From Bradyrhizobium sp. Ec3.3 (GTDB lineage Bacteria; Pseudomonadota; Alphaproteobacteria; Rhizobiales; Xanthobacteraceae), in assembly GCF_000472925.1 (NCBI RefSeq), contig NZ_AXAS01000021.1, positions 62,001 to 126,000 of the forward strand: a DNA stretch of 64,000 nucleotides. The letters run 5' to 3'. Both the position numbers and the translations under genes were made by a program. Below are positions 54,103 to 63,944 of this stretch, one piece after another (position 1 is the first letter of the stretch; every line of letters starts with the position of its first letter). The notes beneath the pieces are model-generated. The model did no database searches. It was not told where the DNA came from and saw only the letters and a list, made by a program, of their open reading frames with translations.

Positions 54103-54139
54103 GGTCGTCTTCCTCTGCTTGTTATCGTTATTGCAATCG

Positions 54140-55624
54140 TCAGAGATACCCAGCGCCGGCCTCGCTTGCGAAGCGGCCGGGATCGCCCTCCCAGACGATC
54201 CGCGCATGCTCGAGCACGTAGACGCGGTCGGCGTGGGGAAGGGCGAAGGTCACGTTCTGCTCGCCGAGCAGCACGGTGATCGACGTGGTCTGTCGCAGCT
54301 TCTCCAGCGCCTTGGACAATTGCTCGAGGATGACGGGCGCGAGCCCCAGCGTCGGCTCGTCCAGGATCAGGATCTGCGGCTGCATCATCAGCGCGCGGCC
54401 GATCGCCAGCATCTGCTGCTCGCCGCCGGACAGCGTCTGCGCCAACTGTCCCTGGCGTTCCTTCAGGATCGGGAACAGCTCGAACAGCCAGGTGAGCTGC
54501 GCCGCGCGTGCCTCGTCGGTCAAATGCTGGCCGCCGAGATCGAGGTTTTCCCGCACCGACATTTCGCCGAACAGCTCGCGCGATTCCGGGCACTGCACGA
54601 GACCGCTGCGTGCGATCTTCGCCGGGCTCGTGCCGCGCAGTTTCTCGCCGCCGCGTAGGATCTCACCGCCATAGAGCAGGAAGCCGGAGATCGTGTTGAA
54701 CAGCGTGGTCTTGCCGGCGCCGTTGAGGCCGACGATCGAGACGAACTCGCCCTCATGGACGTGGATCGATACGTTGTCCAGCGCCTGCGCCTTGCCGTAA
54801 TGGACGCTGACGTTCTCGACCTGGAGCAGCGGGACCTTGTCCTTGAAGCTGGTCTCGGGCCGCGCATGGGTCTCGATCGCGCCGCCCAGATAGACCCGCC
54901 GCACGGTCTCGTTTCGCATCACCTCGTCGGCCTTGCCGGTGACGATCTCCTCGCCCAGATACATCGCGAGCACGCGGTCGACGAGCGCGGCGACGCTCTT
55001 GACGTTGTGGTCGACCAGCATCACTGCGCGGCCCTCGTCGCGAAAGCTGCGGATCAGGTCGGAGAAGACGTCGACCTCGGTGCGCGTCAGGCCGGCGAAG
55101 GGCTCGTCGACCAGCACCACCTTCGGGTCGCGCGCGATCGCCTTGGCAAGCTCGAGCCGGCGCAGATCGGCAAAGGGCAGCGTCGGCGGACGTCGGCTGA
55201 TCACGGCGCCGAGTCCGACGCGATCGGCGATCCATTTTGCGCGTTCGACCAGCGCCTTGTCCGGAAACAGCATGAACAGGCTGTCCGGCAACAGCGCCAC
55301 CATGATGTTCTCAAGCACGGTCTGCCGGTTCAGCGGCCGCGAATGCTGGAACACCATGCCAAAGCCCTTGCGCGCGATCTTGTGCGCGGGCAGCCCGGCG
55401 ACGTTCTCTCCCTCGAAGATCACTTCGCCGGCGCTCGGGCGCTCGATGCCCATCACACTCTTCATCGCAGTGGATTTGCCCGAGCCGTTCGGCCCGATCA
55501 GGCCAAAAATCTCGCCGCCACGCAGGTCGAAGCTGAGATTTTTCACGGCCGTCAGCCCGCCGAACCGCTTGGTCAGGCCCCGAACGGCGAGAACGGAGGT
55601 GGTGGTGACAGTCTGATCCATCAT
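54140..55624 (-). CDS. Fused LivG-LivF ATPase of a branched-chain-amino-acid-type importer
   Basis: A 494-residue protein joining two ATPase domains normally made as separate LivG and LivF. Domain 1 (residues 10-245): Walker A GPNGSGKST, Walker B VVLVDEPFAGLT, but the signature position reads LPFADLRRLELAKAIA instead of LSYGQQRRLEIARAL. Domain 2 (260-494): GLNGAGKTT, TLSGGEQQMLAIGRALM, ILILDEPTLGLAP, all standard. One ATP site may therefore be weak. It overlaps the LivM gene by 4 bp and is followed by binding protein 2. Confidence 0.92.
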   Translation of the reverse strand: MMDQTVTTTSVLAVRGLTKRFGGLTAVKNLSFDLRGGEIFGLIGPNGSGKSTAMKSVMGIERPSAGEVIFEGENVAGLPAHKIARKGFGMVFQHSRPLNRQTVLENIMVALLPDSLFMLFPDKALVERAKWIADRVGLGAVISRRPPTLPFADLRRLELAKAIARDPKVVLVDEPFAGLTRTEVDVFSDLIRSFRDEGRAVMLVDHNVKSVAALVDRVLAMYLGEEIVTGKADEVMRNETVRRVYLGGAIETHARPETSFKDKVPLLQVENVSVHYGKAQALDNVSIHVHEGEFVSIVGLNGAGKTTLFNTISGFLLYGGEILRGGEKLRGTSPAKIARSGLVQCPESRELFGEMSVRENLDLGGQHLTDEARAAQLTWLFELFPILKERQGQLAQTLSGGEQQMLAIGRALMMQPQILILDEPTLGLAPVILEQLSKALEKLRQTTSITVLLGEQNVTFALPHADRVYVLEHARIVWEGDPGRFASEAGAGYL

Positions 55625-56547
55625 GAACGCGCCTCGCGTGACAGGGCCGCTCCGAGGAAACCGCCGGGGAAGAAAAGCACCACAAGCAGCGCAACCGCCG
55701 AAACGATGAAGGTCGCAAGCTCGCCGGTCGGCCGCAGGAACTCGCCGGCCACGATCAGGAAGATCGCGCCCAGCGCCGCGCCGAGCACGGTGCGCCGGCC
55801 GCCGAGCACGGCCGAGACGATGACGTTGACGCCGACCGCGACGTCGACCACGGTTCCGACCGAGGCGGTGCCGAAATAAAACACCAGCAGCGCGCCTGAC
55901 AGTCCCGAGAAAAACGCGCTGACAACGAAAGCGGCGAGCTTGTGCTTGACGATGTTGAAGCCGAGCGCGCCGGCCTGCACCGGATCCTGACCACTCGCTT
56001 GCAGCACGAGCCCGATCGGCGATTGCGACAGGCCGTAGAGGATGGCCGCCGAGATCGTCATGAAGCCGAGTGCGATCCAGTAGTTGGCGCCGGCGTCGAT
56101 GGTGATGACGTCGGGGATGGTCAGCCCGATCTCGCCGCCGGTGAGATCGGCGAACACGACGATGAAGTTCTGGAGCATGAGCACGGCAACCAGCGTCGTC
56201 AGGCCGAAATACGGTCCCCGGACCCTGAGCGCCGGCAGCGCCAGCACGAGGCCGGCGATGACGGAGGCGAGCGCGCCGAGCACGATGCAGAGATAGACCG
56301 ACCAGCCGAACTGGTTGTTGAGGATGCCGGCGGTGTAGGCGCCGACCCCGATCAGGAAGGTCGGCCCGAAGTTGACCTCGCCAGCGAAGCCGAACAGCAG
56401 GTCCCAGGCCATGGCGAAGACGCCAAAATAGAAGGCGACCGTGAGCAGGCCGAGGACATAGCCGGAGACGTAGAGCGGCAGCGTCGCGGCGATCGCGACG
56501 AGCGCGAGCGAGACGAAGAACAGGCGTGAGGTGAAGAATCCGGACAT
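55621..56547 (-). CDS. Branched-chain-type ABC permease (LivM)
   Basis: A 308-residue inner-membrane protein with about nine helices. Family core: FGVFAMAWDLLFGFAGEVNF near residue 50, ALPALRVRGPYFGLTTL, and VNVIVSAVLGGRRTVLGAALG. Coupled to the LivH gene (1-bp gap) and to the fused ATPase. Partner of LivH in the transmembrane heterodimer. Confidence 0.92.
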   Translation of the reverse strand: MSGFFTSRLFFVSLALVAIAATLPLYVSGYVLGLLTVAFYFGVFAMAWDLLFGFAGEVNFGPTFLIGVGAYTAGILNNQFGWSVYLCIVLGALASVIAGLVLALPALRVRGPYFGLTTLVAVLMLQNFIVVFADLTGGEIGLTIPDVITIDAGANYWIALGFMTISAAILYGLSQSPIGLVLQASGQDPVQAGALGFNIVKHKLAAFVVSAFFSGLSGALLVFYFGTASVGTVVDVAVGVNVIVSAVLGGRRTVLGAALGAIFLIVAGEFLRPTGELATFIVSAVALLVVLFFPGGFLGAALSREARS

Positions 56548-56548
56548 C

Positions 56549-57424
56549 TCAGCGCCTCCCCAGAAGGCCCTGGGGCCGGATGTACATGACGACCACCAGA
56601 AGCAGCAGCGCCGGAATAGTGCGATAGGCCGGCGAGACCAGGTAGGCCGTGATGGTTTCGAGATAGCCGACCACGAAGGCTGCGATCAGCGAGCCGGAGA
56701 CGCTGCCGAGACCGCCGAGCACGACGATCGAGAACGCACTCGCGGTCAGCGGTCCCACGCTGTAGGAGCTGACTCCCAAGAACATCCCGAGCAGCACGCC
56801 CGCGATGCCGGCGAGCACGCCGTAGATCGCCCAGACCACGATGTAGATGTTGGTGAGCTCGAGGCCGAGCAGGGTGACGCCGCGCGGGTTCATCGAGGCC
56901 GCCAGCACAGCCTTGCCGGTGCGGGTGCGGTTCACCAGCAGCCACAAGAGCGCGATGACGAGGCAGCATACCACCGCGGTGAAGATCTCGTTGCGCGGCG
57001 TGCGTACGCCGAGAATGTCGACGACACCCTCGACGATCGGCAGCACGGTCTTGGCGTTGTTGGTGAAGAAATAGGCGATCAGCTCCTGGATCATGATCCC
57101 CCACAGCAGCGTGCCGGTGAGGACGAAGATTTCCTTCTCCTCATTGGGTATGCGGCGGGAATCCTGGATCGGCTTCACCACCGCGAAGTAGGTGGCAAAG
57201 GCGGTGATGAGCGCGACCCCGACACCGATCAGCGCGCCCGAATAGGTATCGACATGCAGGATGCTGGCGGCGGCCCAGGCCGCTACCGCTGCGGCCACCA
57301 TGATGGCCCCGTGGGAGAGGTTGAGCACGCCGGAAACGCCGAAGATCAGCGTGAATCCGGTGGCACCGAGAGCGTAGAGGGCGCTGATGGCAAAGCCATC
57401 GATCAATATCTGGAATGCTCGCAT
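56549..57424 (-). CDS. Branched-chain-type ABC permease (LivH)
   Basis: A 291-residue permease. Start FQILIDGFAISALYALGA, then TGFTLIFGVSGVLNLSHGAI, and the EAA-type region GVTLLGLELTNIYIVVWAIY; VVLGGLGSVSGSLIAAFVV near the end. First membrane gene after binding protein 1, from which it is separated by a strong hairpin (57504-57529). Confidence 0.92.
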   Translation of the reverse strand: MRAFQILIDGFAISALYALGATGFTLIFGVSGVLNLSHGAIMVAAAVAAWAAASILHVDTYSGALIGVGVALITAFATYFAVVKPIQDSRRIPNEEKEIFVLTGTLLWGIMIQELIAYFFTNNAKTVLPIVEGVVDILGVRTPRNEIFTAVVCCLVIALLWLLVNRTRTGKAVLAASMNPRGVTLLGLELTNIYIVVWAIYGVLAGIAGVLLGMFLGVSSYSVGPLTASAFSIVVLGGLGSVSGSLIAAFVVGYLETITAYLVSPAYRTIPALLLLVVVMYIRPQGLLGRR

Positions 57425-57503
57425 CTATGACTTGCAATCTGGGCTGTGAGAGGCGGTCTCGCTGCCTCCTTGGATAGAAGGTGCTGCCTACGCCGCATGT
57501 GAA

Positions 57504-57529
57504 AGCTCCCGGGTGTTGGCCCGGGAGCT
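57504..57529 (-). terminator. Intercistronic hairpin between binding protein 1 and LivH
   Basis: AGCTCCCGGG and CCCGGGAGCT with a 6-base loop, 8 bp after the stop at 57537. No T-tract. The location matches that at 47906: directly behind the binding-protein gene of an importer operon. Confidence 0.65.
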
Positions 57530-57536
57530 GTTCCGA

Positions 57537-58784
57537 TCAGTTCGTGGTGAGCTTGATGAAGCTCGGGAACTTGACGTCGGTCTTGGCCACGTCCTTGGGC
57601 CAGACCGCGATCTGCTTGCCGTCCTGCCATTGCAGCATCAGGCCGGTGATCAGGCCCTTGCCGTATTTGATCGAATGGGTGAACGGATCGTCCTTGCCGT
57701 AGAACTGGACACGGCCGATGGTGCCTTCCCAATCGGTTTTCTCCAGCGCGTCGACCAGCTTGTCGGCGTCGGTCGAGCCCGCCCGCTTCACGGCGTCGGC
57801 GATGTAGTAGACCTCGTCATAAGCGGTGTATCCGGCGTAGGACGGATAGTTGCCGTACTTGTTCCGGAAACCTTCCGCGAACGGCACCGACTTCGGCGTC
57901 ACCGCGACGCCGGGGCCGGAGACGCCCTGGTAGAGCACGCCTTCGGCCGCCTGGTTGCTGTCCTTGCCGAACGTCTCGTTGGTCGCCTGCGAGGAGATGC
58001 CGAACATCGGAATCGGTACCTGCTGGTTCTTCCACTGCACCGTCGGCTGCACGCCGACATGCGAGATGCCGGTGATGATCACGTCGGGCTTGGCGCCCTC
58101 GATCTTGTTGAAGATCGGCGTGAAGTCGGTGGTATCGGGCGAGAAGCGGATGTGGTCGAGCACCTTCAGCCCGATCTTGGGCAGGCATTCCTCGTAGCCG
58201 ACGTCGAGCGGCTTGGTCCAGGCGGCGTCCTCGCTCATGATGACCGCCGACTTCATGTGCATCTTGTCGACCAGGAGGTCCTTGGCGGCGTCGCAGACCG
58301 AGAGCGCCAGCGCGGCCGAGGTCAGGTAGCCGTGGAAGGTGTACTTGTTCTTCGCGTAGTCGGCATGAACGCTCTTGCTGATCTCGTTGGAGGCGGCACC
58401 CGGTGTGACGAACGGCGTCTTCAGGCGCGAAGCCCAGGGCTCCAGCGCCAGCACGACTTCGCTGATATAGCTTGCGATGACGGCGTTGACCTTATCTTCG
58501 TTGACCGCGCGCTGGAATGCACGCACTGAATCAGCCGAGGAGGAGTGATTGTCGTAAGAGATGATCTCGATCTTGCGACCGTCGACGCCGCCCTTCGCGT
58601 TGATCTCGTCGGCGGCGAGCTGCGCGGCCTGCGGGATCGATGCGCCGGCGATCGCTTGCGCCTCTGCAATCACGCCGATCTTGATAGGATCTGCTGCAAA
58701 TGCCGCGCCTGATCCGCTTATCAGTGCGCCGAGCGCTGCCGCACCGAGGAATATCCGCAATGCACCAGGGAGTATGTTCTTCAT
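57537..58784 (-). CDS. Liv-type ABC substrate-binding protein 1
   Basis: A 415-residue periplasmic protein with signal AAALGALISGSGAAFA. Mature chain IKIGVIAEAQAIAGASIPQA; other blocks ASYISEVVLALEPWASRL, MSEDAAWTKPLDVGYEECLP, ITGISHVGVQPTVQWKNQQV. First gene of the operon; the second copy at 52861 shares most motifs. Retention of both at opposite ends suggests different ligand preference or dosage. Confidence 0.92.
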   Translation of the reverse strand: MKNILPGALRIFLGAAALGALISGSGAAFAADPIKIGVIAEAQAIAGASIPQAAQLAADEINAKGGVDGRKIEIISYDNHSSSADSVRAFQRAVNEDKVNAVIASYISEVVLALEPWASRLKTPFVTPGAASNEISKSVHADYAKNKYTFHGYLTSAALALSVCDAAKDLLVDKMHMKSAVIMSEDAAWTKPLDVGYEECLPKIGLKVLDHIRFSPDTTDFTPIFNKIEGAKPDVIITGISHVGVQPTVQWKNQQVPIPMFGISSQATNETFGKDSNQAAEGVLYQGVSGPGVAVTPKSVPFAEGFRNKYGNYPSYAGYTAYDEVYYIADAVKRAGSTDADKLVDALEKTDWEGTIGRVQFYGKDDPFTHSIKYGKGLITGLMLQWQDGKQIAVWPKDVAKTDVKFPSFIKLTTN

Positions 58785-59083
58785 TCTGTTTCTCTCCTCT
58801 TAAACAAGCCTCTTTTGAGCTATTGGGCGCGACTATAACGGCGACGACAATCTCGGCAAGTGAAACTACATTCAGGATTGTGAGAGCCGGACTAAAGTCT
58901 AGCGCTGCGCAAATAGAGTGCAGGACGATCGTTGCAGTCATGCAGAATCCGCTGGCGGGCATGCGTTCGCGTCCGTCGCGAGCCGCAGGTGCGCCGCGAC
59001 GCGAGCATGAGCGATCGACGCGAAGGCGGTCGCCTGGCTGACATTGTCGGGTTAACGTCGCGCCGCGCAGGAAGGTCCTATTG

Positions 59084-60088
59084 ATGGCTCAACTCGTTCA
59101 ATGCCGCCTCGTCAACGAGCCGTTCGCCGATCCCGGATTGCTGGTCGATTTCAGGTTCGGGCGGCGCGCCATGTTGTTCGACCTCGGCGATCTGTTCCCG
59201 CTGGCCAATCGGGAGTTGCTGCGCATCAGCAACGTCTTTGTCAGTCACCGTCACATGGATCACTTTGCCGGCTTCGATCAGTTGCTGCGGGTCAGGCATC
59301 ATCAGCCGGGCCGTTTGCGCGTGATAGGACCGCCCGGTCTCATCTCGGGCATTGCGGGCAGGCTGACGTCGTATAGCTGGAATCTGCTCAACGAGGAATC
59401 GCCGGACTTCGAGATCGCCGCCGCTGAATTCTGTGATGGCCGGCTCGGTGAGTGGATCTGCTTCTCGGCGAGGCGGCAGTTTCAAAGCTCGCCGATCGAA
59501 GAGCCATCCGTTGCGCCGGGGCTAGTGTTTGCGGACGGCGATCTGAGGATCGAGGCCGCGACCCTCGATCACGGAATTCCCTGTCTTGGCTTTGCGTTGC
59601 AGGAAACCCAGCGCGTCAATGTCTGGACAGCCGGGCTCGCCGAGCTCGGCCTTCAGGTGGGGCCGTGGCTCAATGCGGCGAAAAGCGCGGTGCGTATGGG
59701 CGCGCAGCCGGGCACGTTGATTGAGATCGATAGCGGCCGGGCGATCCGGCTCGGCGAGCTGACCCGGCACGCGCTCAAGGTCGCGCCCGGGCAGCGCGTC
59801 GCCTACGTGACCGACGCCGCCTTCACCCCTGCCAACGCCGAAAAGATCGTTGCTCTCGCACGCGGCGCCGATCACCTGTTCATTGAAGCAGCCTTCGCCG
59901 CAGACGACGCGCAACTTGCATCCGAGCGCCGTCACCTGACCGCGGCGCAGGCCGGATATCTGGCGCGCGAAGCGGGCGTGAAGCGGATGACAACGTTTCA
60001 TTATTCTCCGCGCTATCTGGAGACGCCGGACCGGCTGCGAGATGAGGCGGAGGCCGCGTTCGCAGGGCGGACAGCGTCGCTGGCATGA
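59084..60088 (+). CDS. MBL-fold metallohydrolase (RNase Z-like)
   Basis: A 334-residue metallo-beta-lactamase-fold protein. ATG 59084 follows AGGAAGG. The metal motif HxHxDH is VSHRHMDHFAG, preceded by MLFDLGDLFPLAN; later ligands are in LDHGIPCLGFAL, VAYVTDAAF and TTFHYSPRY. The pattern resembles tRNase Z and its metabolic relatives, including some hydrolases of unknown substrate. Divergent from the binding-protein gene (299 bp). Which reaction it performs is open. Confidence 0.88.
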   Translation: MAQLVQCRLVNEPFADPGLLVDFRFGRRAMLFDLGDLFPLANRELLRISNVFVSHRHMDHFAGFDQLLRVRHHQPGRLRVIGPPGLISGIAGRLTSYSWNLLNEESPDFEIAAAEFCDGRLGEWICFSARRQFQSSPIEEPSVAPGLVFADGDLRIEAATLDHGIPCLGFALQETQRVNVWTAGLAELGLQVGPWLNAAKSAVRMGAQPGTLIEIDSGRAIRLGELTRHALKVAPGQRVAYVTDAAFTPANAEKIVALARGADHLFIEAAFAADDAQLASERRHLTAAQAGYLAREAGVKRMTTFHYSPRYLETPDRLRDEAEAAFAGRTASLA

Positions 60089-60112
60089 GCGGCGCCCGCG
60101 CCGCCAGCGTGA

Positions 60113-61213
60113 TCAACGCGCTCGTAGCAGCGAGGGATCGAGCGGCGGAAGCCGGGCAGGATCGAACGGCGTCAGATCGACGCTGCGTGCTGCGCCTTCA
60201 GTGATCAATTCGGCAAACGCTTCACCGGTCGCTGGCGCATTGAGGATGCCCCACACATTATGCCCGGTCGCAACGTAAAGGCCCTCGCAGTTCGGCACCC
60301 GGCCGATCAGCGGCAAGCCGTCTCGCGTGAGCGGGCGGAAGCAGGCTTGCCGCGCGATGATCCTGTCGGCGCGAAACAGCGGCGACAGCCGTTCAGCGAT
60401 CGCTTGCAGACGCTCGATCGCGTCCTGATCCGGCGTTACGGTCGCGGGGTCCACCGGTAGCGGCGCGACGTCCGAGAACGCTGTGATCAGCGTGCTGCCG
60501 TCCGCGCGCGGAAAAACCTCGATCGATATTGCGCCGCTGCTTTGCTCATACTCCAGGAATAGCGCATCGGCCGGAACGTCCCTGCCGGTGTCGTACACGA
60601 TGCTCGGACTTCGCTGCCCGTACACGGCAGGCAGTCGCATCCATTGGGTCGCCAGCAGCGACCATGGTCCGATGGCGATGACAACGCCATCCGCCTCGAT
60701 GACGCCGCCATCGGTCTCGACGCCCTTCGCGGTCGTTCCATCCGCATCGCGCGCGATGCCGGTAACGCGTCCGCGCCGCAGCTCGGCGCCCTGAGCGAGC
60801 GCTGCGTTCATCATCGCCGAGGTGAACTTGCGCGGATGGACGATGGCCGTCGTATCCGTCGTGCCGAGCCGGTGCGCGATGACGACGCCACTGGACAGCC
60901 AGTCGAGTGCCGACGGCGTGCCACGCAGCGCGTCGTCCCCGGCGACGAAACCGCCATAGGCGGTCATGCGGCGGTAGGCCCAATTGCCTGCGACCTCGTG
61001 CGGCAGTTGCGTGTGAAGCACAAAGCTGCGCCGCGCCAGCGCATCAAGCGGCGTCCCGGCGCACCAGTCGAGCGCCAGGAATCCCCCAGCCTTGCCGGAT
61101 GCCGCGGCGGCAACTTCGGTCCGTTCGACGACGACGACATCGACGCCACGCCGGCTGAGAAAATAAGCGGTGCAGGCGCCGATCACGCCGCCGCCGCAGA
61201 TGACAACGCGCAT
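60113..61213 (-). CDS. FAD-dependent oxidoreductase (DAO family)
   Basis: A 366-residue flavoprotein related to glycine/D-amino-acid oxidases. ATG 61213 places the dinucleotide motif VVICGGGVIGACTAYFLSRR at the N-terminus; the longer frame adds 15 unlikely residues. Other blocks: AAAASGKAGGFLALDW, GVVIAIGPWSLL, CFRPLTRDGLPLIGRVP and VATGHNVWGILNAPATG, the last being the usual C-terminal FAD contact. Oxidises an amine, amino acid or hydroxy acid; the substrate is not deducible. Followed by an SMP-30 gene on its upstream side. Confidence 0.9.
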   Translation of the reverse strand: MRVVICGGGVIGACTAYFLSRRGVDVVVVERTEVAAAASGKAGGFLALDWCAGTPLDALARRSFVLHTQLPHEVAGNWAYRRMTAYGGFVAGDDALRGTPSALDWLSSGVVIAHRLGTTDTTAIVHPRKFTSAMMNAALAQGAELRRGRVTGIARDADGTTAKGVETDGGVIEADGVVIAIGPWSLLATQWMRLPAVYGQRSPSIVYDTGRDVPADALFLEYEQSSGAISIEVFPRADGSTLITAFSDVAPLPVDPATVTPDQDAIERLQAIAERLSPLFRADRIIARQACFRPLTRDGLPLIGRVPNCEGLYVATGHNVWGILNAPATGEAFAELITEGAARSVDLTPFDPARLPPLDPSLLRAR

Positions 61214-61320
61214 CGTGTCTTCCCTGGCAACCCCTTGACGCATCAAGGCGACTATCAAAACAATTCGGCGCCGGCGGGGCCCGCCGGCGCCTGATCAAGA
61301 TCCGGCTCGCTCGCGCCGCC

Positions 61321-62556
61321 TCAGCCTGGCCCTGCGCCCTGCGTCGCGGTGTACACGGCGTAGAGCGACTGGCTCGCGGCCATGAACAGACGGTTGCGCT
61401 TCGGGCCGCCGAAGCAGACGTTGCCGCACACCTCCGGCAGGCGGATGCGGCCGAGCAGCTTGCCCTCCGGCGACCACACCGTCACGCCGCTATAGCCGAC
61501 GGCGCGCCCCGCATTGCTGGATGACCAGACATTGCCGTTGACGTCGCAGCGCACGCCATCAGGCCCGCACTGCACGCCGTCGATCACGCAATCGGTGAAG
61601 CGCTTCTGGTTGGACAGCTTGTTGTCGCTGCCGACGTCGAACACGAAGATCTCGCCCTTTCCGCCCGCACCGGTATCGCCCGGACCCTTGCCGGTCGAGA
61701 CGACATACAGCTTCTTGAAGTCGGGCGAGAAGCAGAGACCGTTGGGATCGGGCACCTGGTCCTCGCTGACCACGAGGTCGATGCGGCCACTGGGGTCGAT
61801 GCGATAGCAATTGGTCGGCAGTTCGCGCTTGCCCGGCGTGAATCCGGCCGGCTGGCCAATCCGCGGATTGAGCTTGCCGCCGGCATTGCTCGGACCGCCG
61901 GGACCATCCGGCTCGCCCTCATAGAGCTGGCCGCCATAGGGCGGGTCGGTGAACCAGTAGCTGCCGTCGGAATGCGCGACGACGTCGTTCGGTGAGTTCA
62001 GCTTCTTGCCCTGATAGGAGTCTGCGAGCACCGTGGCGGTGCCGTCATGCTCGTAGCGCGTGACGCGGCGTGTGAGATGCTCGCAGGAGAGCTGGCGGCC
62101 CTGGAAGTCGAAGGAGTTGCCGTTGGAGTTGTTGGACGGCATACGGAATACGCTGACGCGGCCGTCGTCCTCGGTCCAGCGCATCTGCCTGTTGTTGGGA
62201 ATATCACTCCACAGCAGATAGCGGCCCTGCGCGCTCCACGCCGGGCCCTCGGCCCACAACAGTCCGGTATGAAGCCGCTTGATCGCGGTGTTCGGTTGCG
62301 CGAGGTCGTTGAAGGACGGATCGACAGCGATGATGTCGGGGTCCCAGAAATAGGTGGTCGGCGCACCGTTTGGGCCGAAATCGCGCGGCGGCGTCGTGAT
62401 CGTCGTCGGCGGCGCTGCCGGCGCGTTCTGCGCCAGCGCTGCGCCCGCGCCCGTCATGGTGGCGCCAGCTGCGATCGCAAGGCCCTGGACAAGTGATCGT
62501 CGTGAAAGCGTGGTGTCTGGATCGCGCTGCTCGGAATCGCATCGTTGGCGTGTCAT
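61321..62556 (-). CDS. SMP-30/gluconolactonase-family lactonase 2, Tat-exported
   Basis: A 411-residue exported lactonase. Twin-arginine signal SRRSLVQGLAIAAGATMTGA after a 17-residue leader. Propeller motifs: LLWAEGPAWSAQGRYLLWSD, SCEHLTRRVTR, LNSPNDVVAHSDGSYWFTDP, NGLCFSPDFKKLYVVS. It has a 40-residue Gly/Pro insertion (YEGEPDGPGGPSNAGG) compared with the paralogue at 51785. RBS GGGAGGAAG. The pair suggests periplasmic plus cytoplasmic lactone opening. Confidence 0.9.
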   Translation of the reverse strand: MTRQRCDSEQRDPDTTLSRRSLVQGLAIAAGATMTGAGAALAQNAPAAPPTTITTPPRDFGPNGAPTTYFWDPDIIAVDPSFNDLAQPNTAIKRLHTGLLWAEGPAWSAQGRYLLWSDIPNNRQMRWTEDDGRVSVFRMPSNNSNGNSFDFQGRQLSCEHLTRRVTRYEHDGTATVLADSYQGKKLNSPNDVVAHSDGSYWFTDPPYGGQLYEGEPDGPGGPSNAGGKLNPRIGQPAGFTPGKRELPTNCYRIDPSGRIDLVVSEDQVPDPNGLCFSPDFKKLYVVSTGKGPGDTGAGGKGEIFVFDVGSDNKLSNQKRFTDCVIDGVQCGPDGVRCDVNGNVWSSSNAGRAVGYSGVTVWSPEGKLLGRIRLPEVCGNVCFGGPKRNRLFMAASQSLYAVYTATQGAGPG

Positions 62557-62978
62557 CGCTTCCTCCCGGTGGGGTTCGCCGGCCGGTTGATCCCGGCCGA
62601 GCAGGGTCAGGTTAGTCCGACCAGCGTCGAGTTGCGAGTGCGGCCATTCTTCTTCGCACGGTTGAAGAGCGTGAGATTCAGAATGACATCGGCAGGTTCA
62701 TAGGAGACCGGGTAAGCCATATTGACGTGTCGGTTCCGGGAAGTACCCATCTCAAGAAAAAATCAAGCACTTCTAAAGCCAAAAACACATGAAGGTACAG
62801 TCTGTTGAGATGGTTCTGTCGACTAATGACAGAGATCGCTCCTTCGGCAGCTCAAGAACTGGGATCAAGATCCCTGTTGGTCCGCCAGCCACAGCCCGGC
62901 GAGCCCCGAAAGTCCAAGAGCAAATTTCAAGACCACTGGATGGCCTGTTCCGTGCAGTTTGGTCGTGACGGTGGTGTC
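62557..62978. other. Intergenic region, no gene supported
   Basis: About 422 bp between divergent genes, with an A-rich section around 62750-62795 and a 14-bp palindrome GGGATC-AA-GATCCC at 62861-62874. No frame here has a credible start or family match. Confidence 0.45.
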
Positions 62979-63944
62979 ATGAAACGACGGGATTTCATTC
63001 GGCTCGTCGCCGGCGCAATGGCGTTTCCTGTGATTGCGCGCGCGCAAGAGGCACGGAAGATCTATCGCATCTTCTGGATCTCCACGGGCTCCGAGCCGGA
63101 TCCGTTCCTGGACGGCTTTCGCGATGGGCTGCGCTCGCTGGGATATGTCGAGGGCAAGAACGTGGTTCTCGAGAAGCACTATGGCAATCCATCGGCGCTG
63201 CGCCAGGTCATTTCGCAACTGAGACGCGGCGACGTAGACCTTGCCGTTTCCAGTGGCCCGGCAACGCGCGCCATGGCTACGGTAAAGGACATCCCCGTCC
63301 TGTTTGCACTCAGCGGCGACCCGGTGGCTTTGGGGGTGGTCAAGAGCCTGGCGCAACCTGGCACCAATTTCACCGGCAGCACGTTCCTCTCGCTTGAGTT
63401 GGCGGGAAAGCGCGTTGAGCTGCTCAAGGACATTTGTCCCAGAATTCGCAGGCTCGCCGTTCTCTCGAACACGGACCATCCGGGGGAACCATCGGAGTGG
63501 CGCGCGACCCAGCAGACATGCGCCGGGCTGGACATCGTGCCGACCTATGTTCCCTTCTCCGGGGCGGGTGAACTAGACAATGCGCTCGAGGTGGCTGGTG
63601 ACTCGGACGCCGACGCGATGCTCGTGTTTCCCGATGTCGTGACGATGGTCGATCGTGCGAAACTCGCGGAGTTCGCGCTGGCGCATCGGCTCCCTTCGAT
63701 GTTCGGCTGGTCCGAGTACTGCGAGGCCGGCGGACTTTTGAGTTACGGCGCCAACCAGCGCGCGACCTATCGGTGGCTTGCGAACTACGCCGACCGGATC
63801 CTGCGCGGCGAAGATCCTGCCGTTCTTCCCGTCATCCGGCCTGAAAAATTCGAACTGGTGATCAATCTGAAGACGGCTCGGCTCCTGGGCGTAGAGCTGG
63901 ATACATCTTCAATCCTGTTTCGCGCCAACAAGGTGATTTCCTGA
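62979..63944 (+). CDS. ABC_sub_bind-family (PF04392-like) substrate-binding protein
   Basis: A 321-residue protein; ATG 62979 gives MKRRDFIRLVAGAMAFPVIA, the standard signal of this very large rhizobial family. Body: FLDGFRDGLRSLGYVEGKNV, VPVLFALSGDPVALGVVKSL-like block, LEKHYGNPSALR, EYCEAGGLLSYGANQRATY. Usually encoded singly without transporter genes; substrates are mostly unknown. A fragment of the same family lies at 21545. Confidence 0.88.
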   Translation: MKRRDFIRLVAGAMAFPVIARAQEARKIYRIFWISTGSEPDPFLDGFRDGLRSLGYVEGKNVVLEKHYGNPSALRQVISQLRRGDVDLAVSSGPATRAMATVKDIPVLFALSGDPVALGVVKSLAQPGTNFTGSTFLSLELAGKRVELLKDICPRIRRLAVLSNTDHPGEPSEWRATQQTCAGLDIVPTYVPFSGAGELDNALEVAGDSDADAMLVFPDVVTMVDRAKLAEFALAHRLPSMFGWSEYCEAGGLLSYGANQRATYRWLANYADRILRGEDPAVLPVIRPEKFELVINLKTARLLGVELDTSSILFRANKVIS

